64,000 nt of DNA from Endosaccharibacter trunci. Lineage in GTDB: Bacteria > Pseudomonadota > Alphaproteobacteria > Acetobacterales > Acetobacteraceae. The stretch's first letter is position 1; every line of letters starts with the position of its first letter. The stretch spans positions 1 to 64,000 of the forward strand of contig JAMSKV010000012.1 of the NCBI GenBank assembly GCA_024515975.1, given 5' to 3'. Under the pieces are notes generated by a model. It had not been told where the DNA came from. It ran no database searches and saw only the letters and a program-made list of their open reading frames with translations. Of this stretch, positions 19,553 to 30,772 are shown piece after piece. The translations under genes and the position numbers were made by a program.

Positions 19553-19567
19553 GAACAGACAATGAAC
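19553..19567 (-). promoter_or_regulatory. Alphaproteobacterial SOS (LexA) box before uvrA
   Basis: GAAC-N7-GAAC on the plus strand, which is GTTC-N7-GTTC on the minus strand, is the direct-repeat LexA box known from alphaproteobacteria. It sits 13 bases before the TTG start of uvrA and downstream of the ssb start, exactly where SOS control of uvrA is expected. A third GAAC lies just upstream at 19547. LexA binding is inferred. Confidence 0.65.
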
Positions 19568-19579
19568 AGGAGTTGCCGC

Positions 19580-22504
<2,925 letters not shown>

Positions 22505-22522
22505 CGCGACGGGAGAGTTCGG

Positions 22523-23407
22523 ATGTCCGAGAGCAAGGTGGTGGGTTTCGTCGGCTACGGCGCCATGGCGAAGCTGATGGCGAAACACATCCGCGCGGCC
22601 GGCTACACGGTGATTGCCTTCACCCCGTCGGCAAAAGGCGGCGAGGCGGAGGACGGCACGCGCATGCTGTCCTCGCCCCGCGAACTGGCCGCCGCAAGCG
22701 ACGTGGTCATGGTCAGCGTGCCGAACGACGATGCGCTGGAAAGCTCGGCCTATGGCAGCGACGGCATCCTGGCCGGAATGAAACAGGGGGGCTTGCTGAT
22801 CAACACCTCCTCCGTGTCGCCGCGCGCGTCACGGCGTTTGTTCGAGGCGGGCTCGGAGAAGGGCGTGGGCGTGGTGGACGCGCCGGTTTCGGGTAGCACG
22901 CCGGAAGCCGAGAAGGGCGAGCTGGTGGTTCTGGCCGGCGGCAACGACGCGGATATCGCCCGCGCCGCGCCCTTCCTCGACGCGATCGGCAAGAAGACGG
23001 TGCATGCCGGGCCGCCCGGTCAGGGTTCGGTCCTGAAGCTGGTGATCAACGGCATCATGGTCTCCACCATGGCGGCGATCAGCGAGGCGGCCGGCTATGG
23101 CGTGGCCGCCGGGCTCGATCGCGACCTGCTGCTGGACACGCTGAGCGGGCTGGCCGTCGTCTCGCCACACCACCAGCACAAGATCAGGTCGGCCGGGTCC
23201 GGCAATATCGACCCGCAATTCCCGACCTGGCTGGCGCATAAGGATCTCGGCCTTCTGCTGGCCGATGCCGCCGCCCATGGCGCGCCGCTCGGCACGATCG
23301 CCGCCGCGACCCAGCTGATGACGCTGGTGAACCAGGATCAGGCCAGGGACGACTACTCCGCGGTGCTTCCGACGGCGATGATGCTGGCTTCCACGTCCGA
23401 CGACTGA
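22523..23407 (+). CDS. NAD(P)-dependent oxidoreductase, 3-hydroxyisobutyrate dehydrogenase family
   Basis: Beta-hydroxyacid dehydrogenase of 294 residues. The Rossmann dinucleotide motif is GFVGYGAMAKLMAKHI near the N-terminus. DAPVSGSTPEAEKGEL is the substrate-binding element (normally DAPVSGG-x-A-x-x-G-x-L) and GQGSVLKLVIN carries the catalytic Lys. TWLAHKDLGLLLADA is the conserved C-terminal helix. The substrate (3-hydroxyisobutyrate, tartronate semialdehyde or another small hydroxyacid) cannot be decided. It starts 18 bases after uvrA with GGGAG upstream. Its 3' end overlaps the convergent LytTR gene by 55 bases. Confidence 0.92.
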   Translation: MSESKVVGFVGYGAMAKLMAKHIRAAGYTVIAFTPSAKGGEAEDGTRMLSSPRELAAASDVVMVSVPNDDALESSAYGSDGILAGMKQGGLLINTSSVSPRASRRLFEAGSEKGVGVVDAPVSGSTPEAEKGELVVLAGGNDADIARAAPFLDAIGKKTVHAGPPGQGSVLKLVINGIMVSTMAAISEAAGYGVAAGLDRDLLLDTLSGLAVVSPHHQHKIRSAGSGNIDPQFPTWLAHKDLGLLLADAAAHGAPLGTIAAATQLMTLVNQDQARDDYSAVLPTAMMLASTSDD

Positions 23408-24249
23408 ACCCTTCGGGTGGCGGGGCCAAATCCTGCCGCCCGCATCGCCGGCACAGCGGTCCGGCTGACGGGGACCACGAGACCGTTCTCGAGCACGAGC
23501 TGCCATCCCTGCCCTCGCCGTTCGGCTCGCCCCCGCGCGTCGCGGGCGATCCAGAACGAGCGATGCGGTTGCCAGCCGGCAGTCTCTCCAAGTGCCGCGA
23601 TCGCGTCGCGCATCCGGAGCAGCACCAGCTTCTCGGCCGCCTCCAGATACAACCTGAGGTAGTGGTCTTCGGCCTGGAGCGCGATCAGACGCCGTCCGGC
23701 AAATTCGGGCGCGTGAGCAAGCAGGAACGCGCGGACATCGCCCGGGCGGGTGGACAGGACCGCCTCCGGCGCGACGGCCTCGACGCCAGAAGGGGCAACC
23801 TGCTGCGCCTCGGCCGCCGGCGCCGAAGCCGACAAGGGTGTCTGTTCGCGCATCGGTCCTGACAGCACCACGCCGCGATAGGCGAAGGCTGCTGCAAGAC
23901 CCAGTGGCAGGGTTTCCGCCCAGATCAGCAGCATCGGTCCGGCATGTCCGAAGACGATCCGGTTGACCAGCAGGATTCCGAGCACGCCCGGCACCGACGC
24001 CAACAGGGCGGTCGCCAAGACGCTGCGCGCGGGGGACAGGCGAAGCCCGGCGCGGCCGAGCCCGAACCGCGCCAGACTGACCCCCGCCTGCCAGAACGCC
24101 CCGCACAGCAGGAAATAGCCGGCCCGCTCCGTGACCGGCATGCGCTCGCTGTGCCAGGGCGCCATGATCGTCAGCAGGGCCGCGATGGCCAGCAGCGACG
24201 CAAGCCGCGACAGCGCCTGGCGACGGCGAGACGACTGGCAGGACTGCAT
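23353..24249 (-). CDS. Membrane-anchored LytTR-domain transcriptional regulator
   Basis: A 298-residue protein with four hydrophobic segments in the first half (about residues 15-32, 42-58, 72-95 and 100-120) and a C-terminal LytTR DNA-binding domain at about 195-280 (RRLIALQAEDHYLRLYL, then VLLRMRDAIAAL and PHRSFWIAR). This is a one-component, membrane-bound regulator with no receiver domain. The start at 24249 has GGGAGGGG upstream. It is divergent from the small membrane protein gene at 24393. LytTR/membrane-protein pairs often form a self-limiting regulatory module, so this neighbour is the likely partner or target. The 3' end overlaps the convergent dehydrogenase gene. Confidence 0.85.
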   Translation of the reverse strand: MQSCQSSRRRQALSRLASLLAIAALLTIMAPWHSERMPVTERAGYFLLCGAFWQAGVSLARFGLGRAGLRLSPARSVLATALLASVPGVLGILLVNRIVFGHAGPMLLIWAETLPLGLAAAFAYRGVVLSGPMREQTPLSASAPAAEAQQVAPSGVEAVAPEAVLSTRPGDVRAFLLAHAPEFAGRRLIALQAEDHYLRLYLEAAEKLVLLRMRDAIAALGETAGWQPHRSFWIARDARGRAERRGQGWQLVLENGLVVPVSRTAVPAMRAAGFGPATRRVQSSDVEASIIAVGSTAE

Positions 24250-24392
24250 CACCCGAACCCCTCCCGTTCGCGCATCGTGAACCGACGATAGCAGCGTTTC
24301 GCGAAGCCGGCGCCGCATTCCGCGAAACCGGCGTTGCCGCACGCGGGGCGCTTCAATCACCAGGGTGTCGTTGCAGAAGGAGCGCCAACGCC

Positions 24393-24899
24393 ATGTTCAT
24401 CCAGCAGGTCATCGCCCATACCCCGGTCTGGGTCTGGATCATGCTCGCCTATCTCGTCTGGCAGGGCGTCCGCGCCTTGCAGGACCAGACCGTGTCACTC
24501 CGGCGGATGGTCGTCGTGCCGGTGCTGTTCGCGGCATGGGGCATCGAGGGTATGCTCTCCGGCCATCCCGGACCAATGCAGTGGCTGTGCTGGATCGCCG
24601 GTGCGGTGGTGCTGGCGCCACTTGGTCTGCTCACCGGCCCGACGCTGCACGCGGTGGACCCGGCAACGGGGCTCGTGCACCGGGGCGGCAGCGCCGGGCC
24701 GCTGATCCGCAGCCTGTCGGTCTTCGTTCTGAAATACGGCTCGGCCGTCGCGGTGGCGATGCAGACCCCGCCCAGCCCGACCACCCTGGCCGTGTCCGCC
24801 GCCATCTCCGGCGCGACGGCGGGCTATTTCGGCGGCTGGCTGTTGTCGCTGCGTGTCCGGCACAAGGTGGCGCCGCGATCGGCGCTGCAAGCGGCCTGA
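24393..24899 (+). CDS. Small integral membrane protein, DUF6622-like
   Basis: A 168-residue membrane protein with hydrophobic segments at about residues 8-24, 38-54, 64-84, 108-124 and 133-150. The start MFIQQVIAHTPVWVW is characteristic of a family of unknown function (DUF6622, from memory). It has no catalytic motif. The ATG at 24393 is preceded by GAAGGAGCGCCAACGCC. It is divergent from the membrane LytTR regulator 144 bp away, which suggests that the regulator controls it or is inhibited by it. Confidence 0.8.
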   Translation: MFIQQVIAHTPVWVWIMLAYLVWQGVRALQDQTVSLRRMVVVPVLFAAWGIEGMLSGHPGPMQWLCWIAGAVVLAPLGLLTGPTLHAVDPATGLVHRGGSAGPLIRSLSVFVLKYGSAVAVAMQTPPSPTTLAVSAAISGATAGYFGGWLLSLRVRHKVAPRSALQAA

Positions 24900-24911
24900 A
24901 CCGGCCGGCGC

Positions 24912-25754
24912 TCAGCCGCGCAGGAAGCGGGCGAAGGCTTCCGCGTGGCCCGGGTGCCAGCGCGAGAGAGGCGGACGGTTCTCGACGATGTCGCCGGCCG
25001 CCCAGAGGATGCGCTTCTCGTCCGTGGCGCGGGACACGTCGTTGTCAGGGCACAGGATATAGAAATCGCCCGCTTGCAGCCGCTCCATCATGAAGCCGAC
25101 CGTCTGCTCCGGCGTCCAGGCCGCGTCGGGCTTCTCGGTGCGGTCGCCGCGCGTCAGCCCGGTCCAGACGAAGCCGGGGATCAGCAGATGCGCGCTGGTG
25201 TTGCACAACTCCAGGTTGCGAAGATGGTGCTGCACCGCTTCGGTAAACGCTTTCACCCCGGCCTTGGCGACGTTGTAGGCGGGATCGCCCGGCGGCGTGG
25301 TGATGCCCTGCTTGGAGCCGGACACGATGATCAACCCCGGCGCGTCGCTCTCGGTCATTCCCGGCAGCACGGCGCGGACGGTCTCGATCACCCCGTGCAG
25401 GTTCACGGCCAGGATGTCGTCCCAGCGCCGGTCGTCGCCGGGGATGGCGCTGCCGGGCTGGATCGCCGCATTGGCCATCGCCACGTCGATTCGCCCGCCC
25501 CAGAGCGTGACGTCGGCGACCATGCCCCGCACCTCGTCCCGCCGGGCGACGTCGGCCGCGAACCCACGCACCGCGCCGGAGCCGCTCTCCGACGCGACGG
25601 CTTCGACCGCTTGCTCGAGCGCGCGTCCGGGTCGGTCGGCGATCGCCACCCGCATGCCGGCCGCAGCGAGGCGCCGGCACGCGGCCAGACCGATGCCGGA
25701 CGCGCCACCCGTCACCAGCGCGAGACCGCCGCTGCGAATCGCCTCGTATCCCAT
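24912..25754 (-). CDS. Short-chain dehydrogenase/reductase
   Basis: Classical-type SDR of 280 residues. The cofactor motif is LVTGGASGIGLAACRRLAA, followed by ADVARRDEV and MANAAIQPG (NAG-like element). The catalytic Ser is in IIVSGSKQG and the Tyr-Lys pair in PAYNVAKAG. IADRPGRA, with Asp at the end of beta-2, favours NAD over NADP. A C-terminal extension of about 60 residues (ENRPPLSRWHPGHAEAF) is longer than usual. Substrate unknown. It converges on the DUF6622-like gene with a 12-base gap and follows the synthase-like gene in the same direction. Confidence 0.9.
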   Translation of the reverse strand: MGYEAIRSGGLALVTGGASGIGLAACRRLAAAGMRVAIADRPGRALEQAVEAVASESGSGAVRGFAADVARRDEVRGMVADVTLWGGRIDVAMANAAIQPGSAIPGDDRRWDDILAVNLHGVIETVRAVLPGMTESDAPGLIIVSGSKQGITTPPGDPAYNVAKAGVKAFTEAVQHHLRNLELCNTSAHLLIPGFVWTGLTRGDRTEKPDAAWTPEQTVGFMMERLQAGDFYILCPDNDVSRATDEKRILWAAGDIVENRPPLSRWHPGHAEAFARFLRG

Positions 25755-25829
25755 GGACCGCTCCCTGCCCCGTCGTTCAGCGCCGATGACGGCCCCGCGG
25801 CGCCCGGGTTCGTTCCGGCCGCGGGAAAT

Positions 25830-26615
25830 TCAGCGCAGCCCCGCGGCGATCACCGCGAGCCGGTCGCCGAGTCCCCGCGCCCCGCCGCTGCGATCGAACC
25901 GGGCCGGATCGCCGCGCAGATCGCGGCGGGCGAGCACAAGCGGAGTCAGCGCGCATCCTTGCCCGCGCGGCAAAGCCAGGCCGGACGCCTCGGCGAGGAA
26001 TCGCTCGCCCTGCTCGGCCAGAAAGGCGCGCTGACCGGGGAGGTCGCGTTCCGAAACGCCTTCGGGCAGCAGGGGACGGTCGGCGGCGAGCAATGCCGGC
26101 AGATAGCGTCGCAACGCCCCGCAGGCGAAAGCGGCGCCGGTGGCGGCCAGGCCGTCGGAGGCATGCTCCGGAGCGCCGAGCACGGCGCCGATCGCCCGTT
26201 GCAGCCCGCCCGCGCCGCCCAGCAGGACGGACTGCCAATCCGCCTCGCCAAGGCCGCCTTCGGCTTCCGCTTCCCGGGCGGCGATCATGCTCAGCAACGT
26301 GTCCGGCGGCACCGTGCCGTTGTCCAGAAGCGCCCGAACCGCCACCGCCACCGCCTGGTTGCGCCAGTCGTCGCGCTCGTTGCCGACCACCTCGCGCCAC
26401 CATTGCAGCCGGATCAGCGCGGCGATCGGGCCGGCTCCGGAGCGTGCCGAGGGCAGTTCCGTGGCGCGGACCAGCTCGTGGTTGAACAGGATCAACGCGG
26501 AGAGCGTCTCGCGCAGCGCGGCCGGTGCCGCTGCGATGCACAGGAAGCGGTCCGGATCGACGGCGCGCGCCTCCTTGGTGAAACGACCGGCCTCTGGCGC
26601 GCGTTGGTTCGTCAT
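25830..26615 (-). CDS. Squalene/phytoene synthase family protein (NDUFAF6-like)
   Basis: All-alpha protein of 261 residues related to squalene/phytoene synthases. DPDRFLCIAAAPAALRETL and ALILFNHELVRATE correspond to the family's first helices. LIRLQWWREVV is the segment that in true synthases leads to the aspartate-rich motif. DxxxD pairs are not preserved, so prenyl-transfer activity is doubtful. Proteobacterial proteins of this subtype resemble NDUFAF6, a mitochondrial complex I assembly factor. I use the ATG at 26615; a TTG at 26651 would add 12 residues. It is divergent from sodB. Confidence 0.8.
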   Translation of the reverse strand: MTNQRAPEAGRFTKEARAVDPDRFLCIAAAPAALRETLSALILFNHELVRATELPSARSGAGPIAALIRLQWWREVVGNERDDWRNQAVAVAVRALLDNGTVPPDTLLSMIAAREAEAEGGLGEADWQSVLLGGAGGLQRAIGAVLGAPEHASDGLAATGAAFACGALRRYLPALLAADRPLLPEGVSERDLPGQRAFLAEQGERFLAEASGLALPRGQGCALTPLVLARRDLRGDPARFDRSGGARGLGDRLAVIAAGLR

Positions 26616-26667
26616 GCGGTGTGTGATGCTCCGGGCGATCGGCCCCGGCAAGTCGCGCCTTCACGCC

Positions 26668-26696
26668 TTGACGCTCGCATCGGCGACCCCATAGCT
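26668..26696 (+). promoter_or_regulatory. Candidate sodB promoter
   Basis: TTGACG at 26668 is followed after 17 bases by ATAGCT, 30 bases before the sodB ATG. The -35 matches 5 of 6 consensus bases and the -10 is weak. No convincing Fur box is seen. Confidence 0.35.
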
Positions 26697-26725
26697 CTTG
26701 CCGAGCCTCACCAGGAGAAACGCTC

Positions 26726-27334
26726 ATGGCTTTCGAACTTCCCGCCCTGCCCTATCCGGCCAACGCGCTGGCCTCCAAGAGCATGGGCCAGCAGACGCTG
26801 GAGCTGCATCACGGCAAGCACCATCAGGCCTATGTCACGGCGCTGAACGGCTTCGTCGAGAAGAACGAGGCGCTTCAGGGCAAGTCCCTGGACGAGATCG
26901 TCACGCTGAGCCATGGCAAGCCCGACATGGCGCCCGTGTTCAACAATGCCGGCCAGCACTGGAACCACATCCTGTTCTGGCAGGGCCTGTCGCCGACCGG
27001 CGGCGGCATCCCGGGCGCGCTGGAAAGCAAGATCGTGTCCGATTTCGGCAGCGTCGAGGCGTTCAAGGACGCCTTCAAGACCGCCGCGACCACCCAGTTC
27101 GGCTCCGGCTGGGCCTGGCTGGTACTGGGCAGCGACGGCAAGCTGAAGGTCACCAAGACCGCCAACGGCTCCAACCCTCTGGCCGAGGGTTCGGGCACGG
27201 CGCTGCTCGGTCTCGATGTGTGGGAACACTCCTACTATCTCGACTTCCAGAATCGCCGTCCGGACTACGTGACCAACTTCCTGGACAAGCTGGCCAACTA
27301 CGAGTTCGCCGCCGCGCGCCTGCAGCAGCACTGA
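26726..27334 (+). CDS. sodB: Superoxide dismutase, Fe type
   Basis: Converts superoxide to oxygen and peroxide in the cytoplasm. The 202-residue product carries the metal ligands His 28 (ELHHGKHH), His 81 (QHWNHILFW), Asp 163 and His 167 (GLDVWEHSYYLD). Gln 77 in NNAGQHWNH is the residue that marks iron enzymes; manganese enzymes have Gly there. FGSGWAWLV is conserved. AGGAG lies 12 bases before the ATG. No signal peptide is seen. A strong hairpin follows at 27344. Confidence 0.97.
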   Translation: MAFELPALPYPANALASKSMGQQTLELHHGKHHQAYVTALNGFVEKNEALQGKSLDEIVTLSHGKPDMAPVFNNAGQHWNHILFWQGLSPTGGGIPGALESKIVSDFGSVEAFKDAFKTAATTQFGSGWAWLVLGSDGKLKVTKTANGSNPLAEGSGTALLGLDVWEHSYYLDFQNRRPDYVTNFLDKLANYEFAAARLQQH

Positions 27335-27343
27335 CCCGTCTTT

Positions 27344-27369
27344 CCGGGGCCGGCCTTCGCCGGCTCCGG
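27344..27369. terminator. Hairpin between convergent sodB and nucleoside hydrolase genes
   Basis: CCGGGGCCGGC pairs with GCCGGCTCCGG (11 bp, one G-T pair) around loop CTTC. It begins 9 bases after the sodB stop and abuts the stop of the convergent hydrolase gene. The tail TTACTTCG is only mildly T-rich. It probably serves both directions. Confidence 0.5.
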
Positions 27370-28311
27370 TTACTTCGCCAGTGCCGCGCGCAGCATTCCA
27401 CTCACCGCGCGGGGATCGATCTGCAGGCAGGCCGACGCGTTGGGCGGACCGGCCTCCTCACGGGTGAACGCCTCGTTGTCCACGACAATGTGCATCGGCT
27501 GTTCCCGGCAGAGATCCGGCCGCAGCAGATGCGCCACGGGCACCACGTCGAACATCGTCGGATGGTCCGCATAGGGGCTGCGCTCGTGCCATTCGGCGAA
27601 CAAGGCTCGCAGCGCGGTTTCGTCCGGCTGGTTCAGAATCGCGTCCCGATCGGCCGGTTCGAGCGGCACCAGCGTCGCATCCAGCGGCATCATCTCGACC
27701 GGCACGCCCGATCCGAGCAGCGCACGCAGACCGTCCGGGTCTGAAACGACATTGTATTCGGGGTCCGGTCCGCCGCCCCGGCTCGGGCCGAACGGATAGC
27801 CGCGCCGGATCGAACCGCCCATCATCACGACGGCGCGCAATCTGCCGAAGGCAACCGGATCGCGTCGGATCATCGCCCCGATCGTGGTCATCGGCGCCAG
27901 GGCCAGCAGGGTGATGCTTCGGTCCGGGGCGGCGCGAAGCCGCGCGAGAAGGGCATCGACGGCGTCGGGAAAGCCGCCTGGCGGGGCGGAGCCGCCGCGC
28001 GCGTAGGCCGCCTGAGTGAACGCCGTATGCGGCGGGGTGACCGGGCCGGCATAGACAGGCACGTCGCTGCGGCCATTCGCGTCGAGGAAGCGCCGCGCCA
28101 GACGGGCGCGCAAGGCGGTGTCGCCCAGCGTGGCGGAGACGGCCACCAGGTGAAGCGACGGCGCGTGCAGCACCAGCGCCAGGGCAAAGGCATCGTCGAT
28201 ATCGTCACCGATATCGGTATCGACGATCACGTCGCGCGGCGGCTGCGGCGCCGGAAGGGTCGCGCAACCCGCCAGCGCGGCCAGCAGCAGGAGCGCCGAG
28301 ACCCTGTTCAG
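27370..28311 (-). CDS. Nucleoside hydrolase, lipoprotein form, probable CTG start
   Basis: Inosine-uridine-preferring nucleoside hydrolase family: cleaves ribonucleosides to base and ribose. The calcium-binding start motif is VDTDIGDDIDDAFAL, followed by LVAVSATLGD, VYAGP, LLALAPMTTIGAMI and VVMMGGS, and a C-terminal PTMFDVVPVA. A lipoprotein signal precedes it (LNRVSALLLLAALAGC, Cys about 16), implying a periplasmic membrane-anchored enzyme. No ATG, GTG or TTG lies between the distant TTG at 28440 and the lipobox. A CTG at 28311, overlapping the acetamidase stop as CTGA with AAGGGG upstream, is the best start (313 aa). A GTG after the lipobox would give a cytosolic form instead. Confidence 0.85.
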   Translation of the reverse strand: MNRVSALLLLAALAGCATLPAPQPPRDVIVDTDIGDDIDDAFALALVLHAPSLHLVAVSATLGDTALRARLARRFLDANGRSDVPVYAGPVTPPHTAFTQAAYARGGSAPPGGFPDAVDALLARLRAAPDRSITLLALAPMTTIGAMIRRDPVAFGRLRAVVMMGGSIRRGYPFGPSRGGGPDPEYNVVSDPDGLRALLGSGVPVEMMPLDATLVPLEPADRDAILNQPDETALRALFAEWHERSPYADHPTMFDVVPVAHLLRPDLCREQPMHIVVDNEAFTREEAGPPNASACLQIDPRAVSGMLRAALAK

Positions 28312-29285
28312 AACAGCAACCCCTTCCGCAGCATCCCGTGTACGCCCTTCTCGCCGTTCACCGTCTGCGTCACCCGGAAGTCCACCGCCAGGGAGCAGGT
28401 CTGGTAGGCCTGCTCGCGGGACAGGGCGGTACGGGCGCAAATCAGAGCGATCATCTCCCGGAGCGCGCCCTTCATCGCCTGGTCCAGATCCTCGTTCATG
28501 CCCATGGTGATCCAGTGGGTGGCGGTTTCCGCGTAGGGCGTGCGCAGCAGCGGCGAGTCCGGCGAACCCTTATGCAGCAACAGGGTGAATCGGCCAGTAA
28601 GCGACATCTCCAGCGCGTTCACGCAGACCTCGCCGTCGCCCTGCAGCCCGTGCCCGTCACCGGCGCAGAAATTCGCCCCCGGCACGAAAACGGGGAGGTA
28701 CAGCGTGCTGCCGGCGACCAGCTCCTTGTTGTCCAGGTTGCCGCCGAAACAGCGCGGCTCGCGCGAGGACAGGCGGCCGAAGGAGAGCGGCGGCGCCACC
28801 CCCATGATGCCGAAGAACGGCGCGAGGGTCAGTTCCGGGCCCCAGGGCAGCCGGCAGGTGCCGCGCTCCCGGTCGACCGGGATGTGGCTCATGAATTTGG
28901 TGTCGAAATCCTCAGGAATGGTCCCGGCCAGGGGACGGATGCCGCAATAGCCCCAGTCGGAGGTCGGCACGACCGAATCGATCCGCACCTCCAGCATGTC
29001 GCCCGGCTCGGCGCCACGCACCGCCACCGGACCCGTTGTCATATGCGTGCCGATTCGGGGCAGGCCGGCGGCATGGATCGCCTGGAGGACCGGGGGAACA
29101 GGAAAAGCGGTGAGATCGGTCGGCATCACCTCCGGGCCGCCGCTGAGGCACTCCAGTTCCACCGTATCGCCCGGCTCGATCTCGATCACCGGCGGGATCC
29201 GGGCGTCGAAGATGCCGAGCTGGATGCTGGCGGGCGTCGCCGCGAGTCGGTGCAGGCGGCCGGTCGGCGAGGTCGGAGGCGGCAT
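28308..29285 (-). CDS. Acetamidase/formamidase family protein
   Basis: FmdA/AmdA family amidase, 325 residues, which hydrolyses short amides such as formamide or acetamide to ammonia and acid. Family features are VIEIEPGDTVELEC, GPVAVRGAEPGDMLEVRI, RCFGGNLDNKEL, LPVFVPGANFCAGDGHGLQGDGEV (metal-site region) and SLAVDFRVTQTVNG near the end. No signal peptide is seen. Its stop overlaps the start of the nucleoside hydrolase gene, so the two share a transcript and may together release ammonia and bases from external nucleosides or amides. Substrate not determined. Confidence 0.9.
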   Translation of the reverse strand: MPPPTSPTGRLHRLAATPASIQLGIFDARIPPVIEIEPGDTVELECLSGGPEVMPTDLTAFPVPPVLQAIHAAGLPRIGTHMTTGPVAVRGAEPGDMLEVRIDSVVPTSDWGYCGIRPLAGTIPEDFDTKFMSHIPVDRERGTCRLPWGPELTLAPFFGIMGVAPPLSFGRLSSREPRCFGGNLDNKELVAGSTLYLPVFVPGANFCAGDGHGLQGDGEVCVNALEMSLTGRFTLLLHKGSPDSPLLRTPYAETATHWITMGMNEDLDQAMKGALREMIALICARTALSREQAYQTCSLAVDFRVTQTVNGEKGVHGMLRKGLLF

Positions 29286-29457
29286 GGGGCGGGTTCCGGT
29301 GCGGCAGTGGAACGGTGCGATCGAACTCTATCAGGCCCCGAGCGATGGGAGGGTCGTCAAGAGTGCGTCGTGCCCTCTCGCGTGCAACGTATCGAACGCG
29401 CAAACTTAGGACATAAACGGCCCATGCTTCGCGGGGGCCCTGTGGAGCAGCAGACCC

Positions 29458-30597
29458 ATGGACCGCATTCCCGCCGCTCTGGGCGAGACAGACGACACCC
29501 CGATCCCGGAACAGGCCGCGAATCGCCGCACCGGAGGCCAGCAATTCGCCCGCGCCGCGCTGGCCACTTTCATGGTGCTGCTGGGGATCTTCACCCTGCG
29601 CGATTTCCTGCCGGCTCTGGCCTGGGCCGTGATCTTCGCCATCGCCACCTGGCCCCTCTACCAGCGCACCAAGCGACGCTGGCGGCCCGGCAAGCACAAC
29701 ATGCTGCTGCCGCTGCTGTTCACAGCCGGCATCGCCCTGGTGTTCCTGGTGCCCCTCTCTCTGATCGCCCTGGAAGCGGCGCGGGAGGCGCAGGGCGTGC
29801 TGGCCTGGATGGAGCATGCCCGGCGCACCGGCGTGCCCGTTCCGGGCTGGGTGCATCGCCTGCCCTTGGCGCATGAGCAGGCGACCGCCTGGTGGCAGCA
29901 GCATCTGGCCGATCCGGACGACGCCAACGACCTGTTCGACAACATGAAGTCGCCGAGCAGCTTCCGGGTCACCCGGCAGCTCGGCACGCAGGTCGCGCAT
30001 CGCGCCACCTTGTTCGCCTTCAGCCTGATCACGCTGTTCTTCCTGTTCCGCGAGGGCGAATCGGTCACCGAGCGTTTGCTGGTGGCCAGCCGTCGCGCCT
30101 TCGGCGCCCGCGGCGAGCGTGTCGCGCGGCAGATGGTCGCCTCGGTGCACGGCACGGTGGACGGTCTGGTGCTGGTCGGACTGGGCGAAGGCGTCGTGCT
30201 GGGATTTGCCTACGCCATCGCCGGCGCACCGCATCCGACACTGTTCGGGCTGATCACCGCCGTGGCGGCCATGATCCCGTTCTGCGCCGTACTGGCGATC
30301 GGCCTCGCCTCCGCCCTGGTGCTGGCCCAGGGCTCGACGGTGGCCGCGATCATCCTGTTCGCCGTCGGCATGATCGTGGTGTTCGTGGCGGACCATTTCG
30401 TGCGGCCGGTGCTGATCGGCGGCGCGACCAAGCTGCCCTTCCTGTGGGTGCTGCTGGGCATATTGGGGGGCGTGGAGGCCTGGGGCCTGATCGGCCTGTT
30501 CGTCGGGCCGGCCATCATGGCGGCGCTGATCCTGCTGTGGCGGGACTATACCGATCCGGCACAGGAGCCGCAGACAGAGACCATTAGGGCTGGATGA
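29458..30597 (+). CDS. AI-2E family transporter (PerM/YdiK type)
   Basis: Inner-membrane protein of 379 residues. Hydrophobic pairs at about residues 32-62 and 80-110 are followed by a soluble segment (about 110-180). A cluster of helices fills residues 185-355, including LVGLGEGVVLGFAYAIAGAP and AMIPFCAVLAIGLASALVL, the signature of the family. Members have been linked to export of autoinducer-2 or of small solutes and to Na+/H+ exchange. The actual substrate is unknown. It stands alone, divergent from the acetamidase gene. Confidence 0.9.
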   Translation: MDRIPAALGETDDTPIPEQAANRRTGGQQFARAALATFMVLLGIFTLRDFLPALAWAVIFAIATWPLYQRTKRRWRPGKHNMLLPLLFTAGIALVFLVPLSLIALEAAREAQGVLAWMEHARRTGVPVPGWVHRLPLAHEQATAWWQQHLADPDDANDLFDNMKSPSSFRVTRQLGTQVAHRATLFAFSLITLFFLFREGESVTERLLVASRRAFGARGERVARQMVASVHGTVDGLVLVGLGEGVVLGFAYAIAGAPHPTLFGLITAVAAMIPFCAVLAIGLASALVLAQGSTVAAIILFAVGMIVVFVADHFVRPVLIGGATKLPFLWVLLGILGGVEAWGLIGLFVGPAIMAALILLWRDYTDPAQEPQTETIRAG

Positions 30598-30612
30598 GGA
30601 TGCGGGGCGTTT

Positions 30613-30689
30613 TGGTCGGGCAGGCGGGATTCGAACCCACGACCCCCAGTCCCCCAGACTGATGCGCTACCAGGCTGCGCTACTGCCCG
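30613..30689 (-). tRNA. tRNA-Pro (anticodon GGG)
   Basis: A 77-nt cloverleaf on the minus strand. The acceptor stem is CGGGCAG/CTGCCCG. The anticodon loop CTGGGGG gives anticodon GGG. T-arm with GTTCGAAT and an encoded CCA end are present. It follows merR in the same direction. Confidence 0.96.
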
Positions 30690-30772
30690 AATGCCTTCGG
30701 CAGAGCGGGATCTAGCAGGGGCCGGACGGTTAGGCAATCCGCGCCGAACCGTTCTCCCTGCCTGCCGGAAAA

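Noticed and set aside
28312-28440. TTG at 28440 as start of the nucleoside hydrolase
   Set aside because: It would place about 43 charged residues before a lipoprotein signal, which would not function as a secretion signal there.
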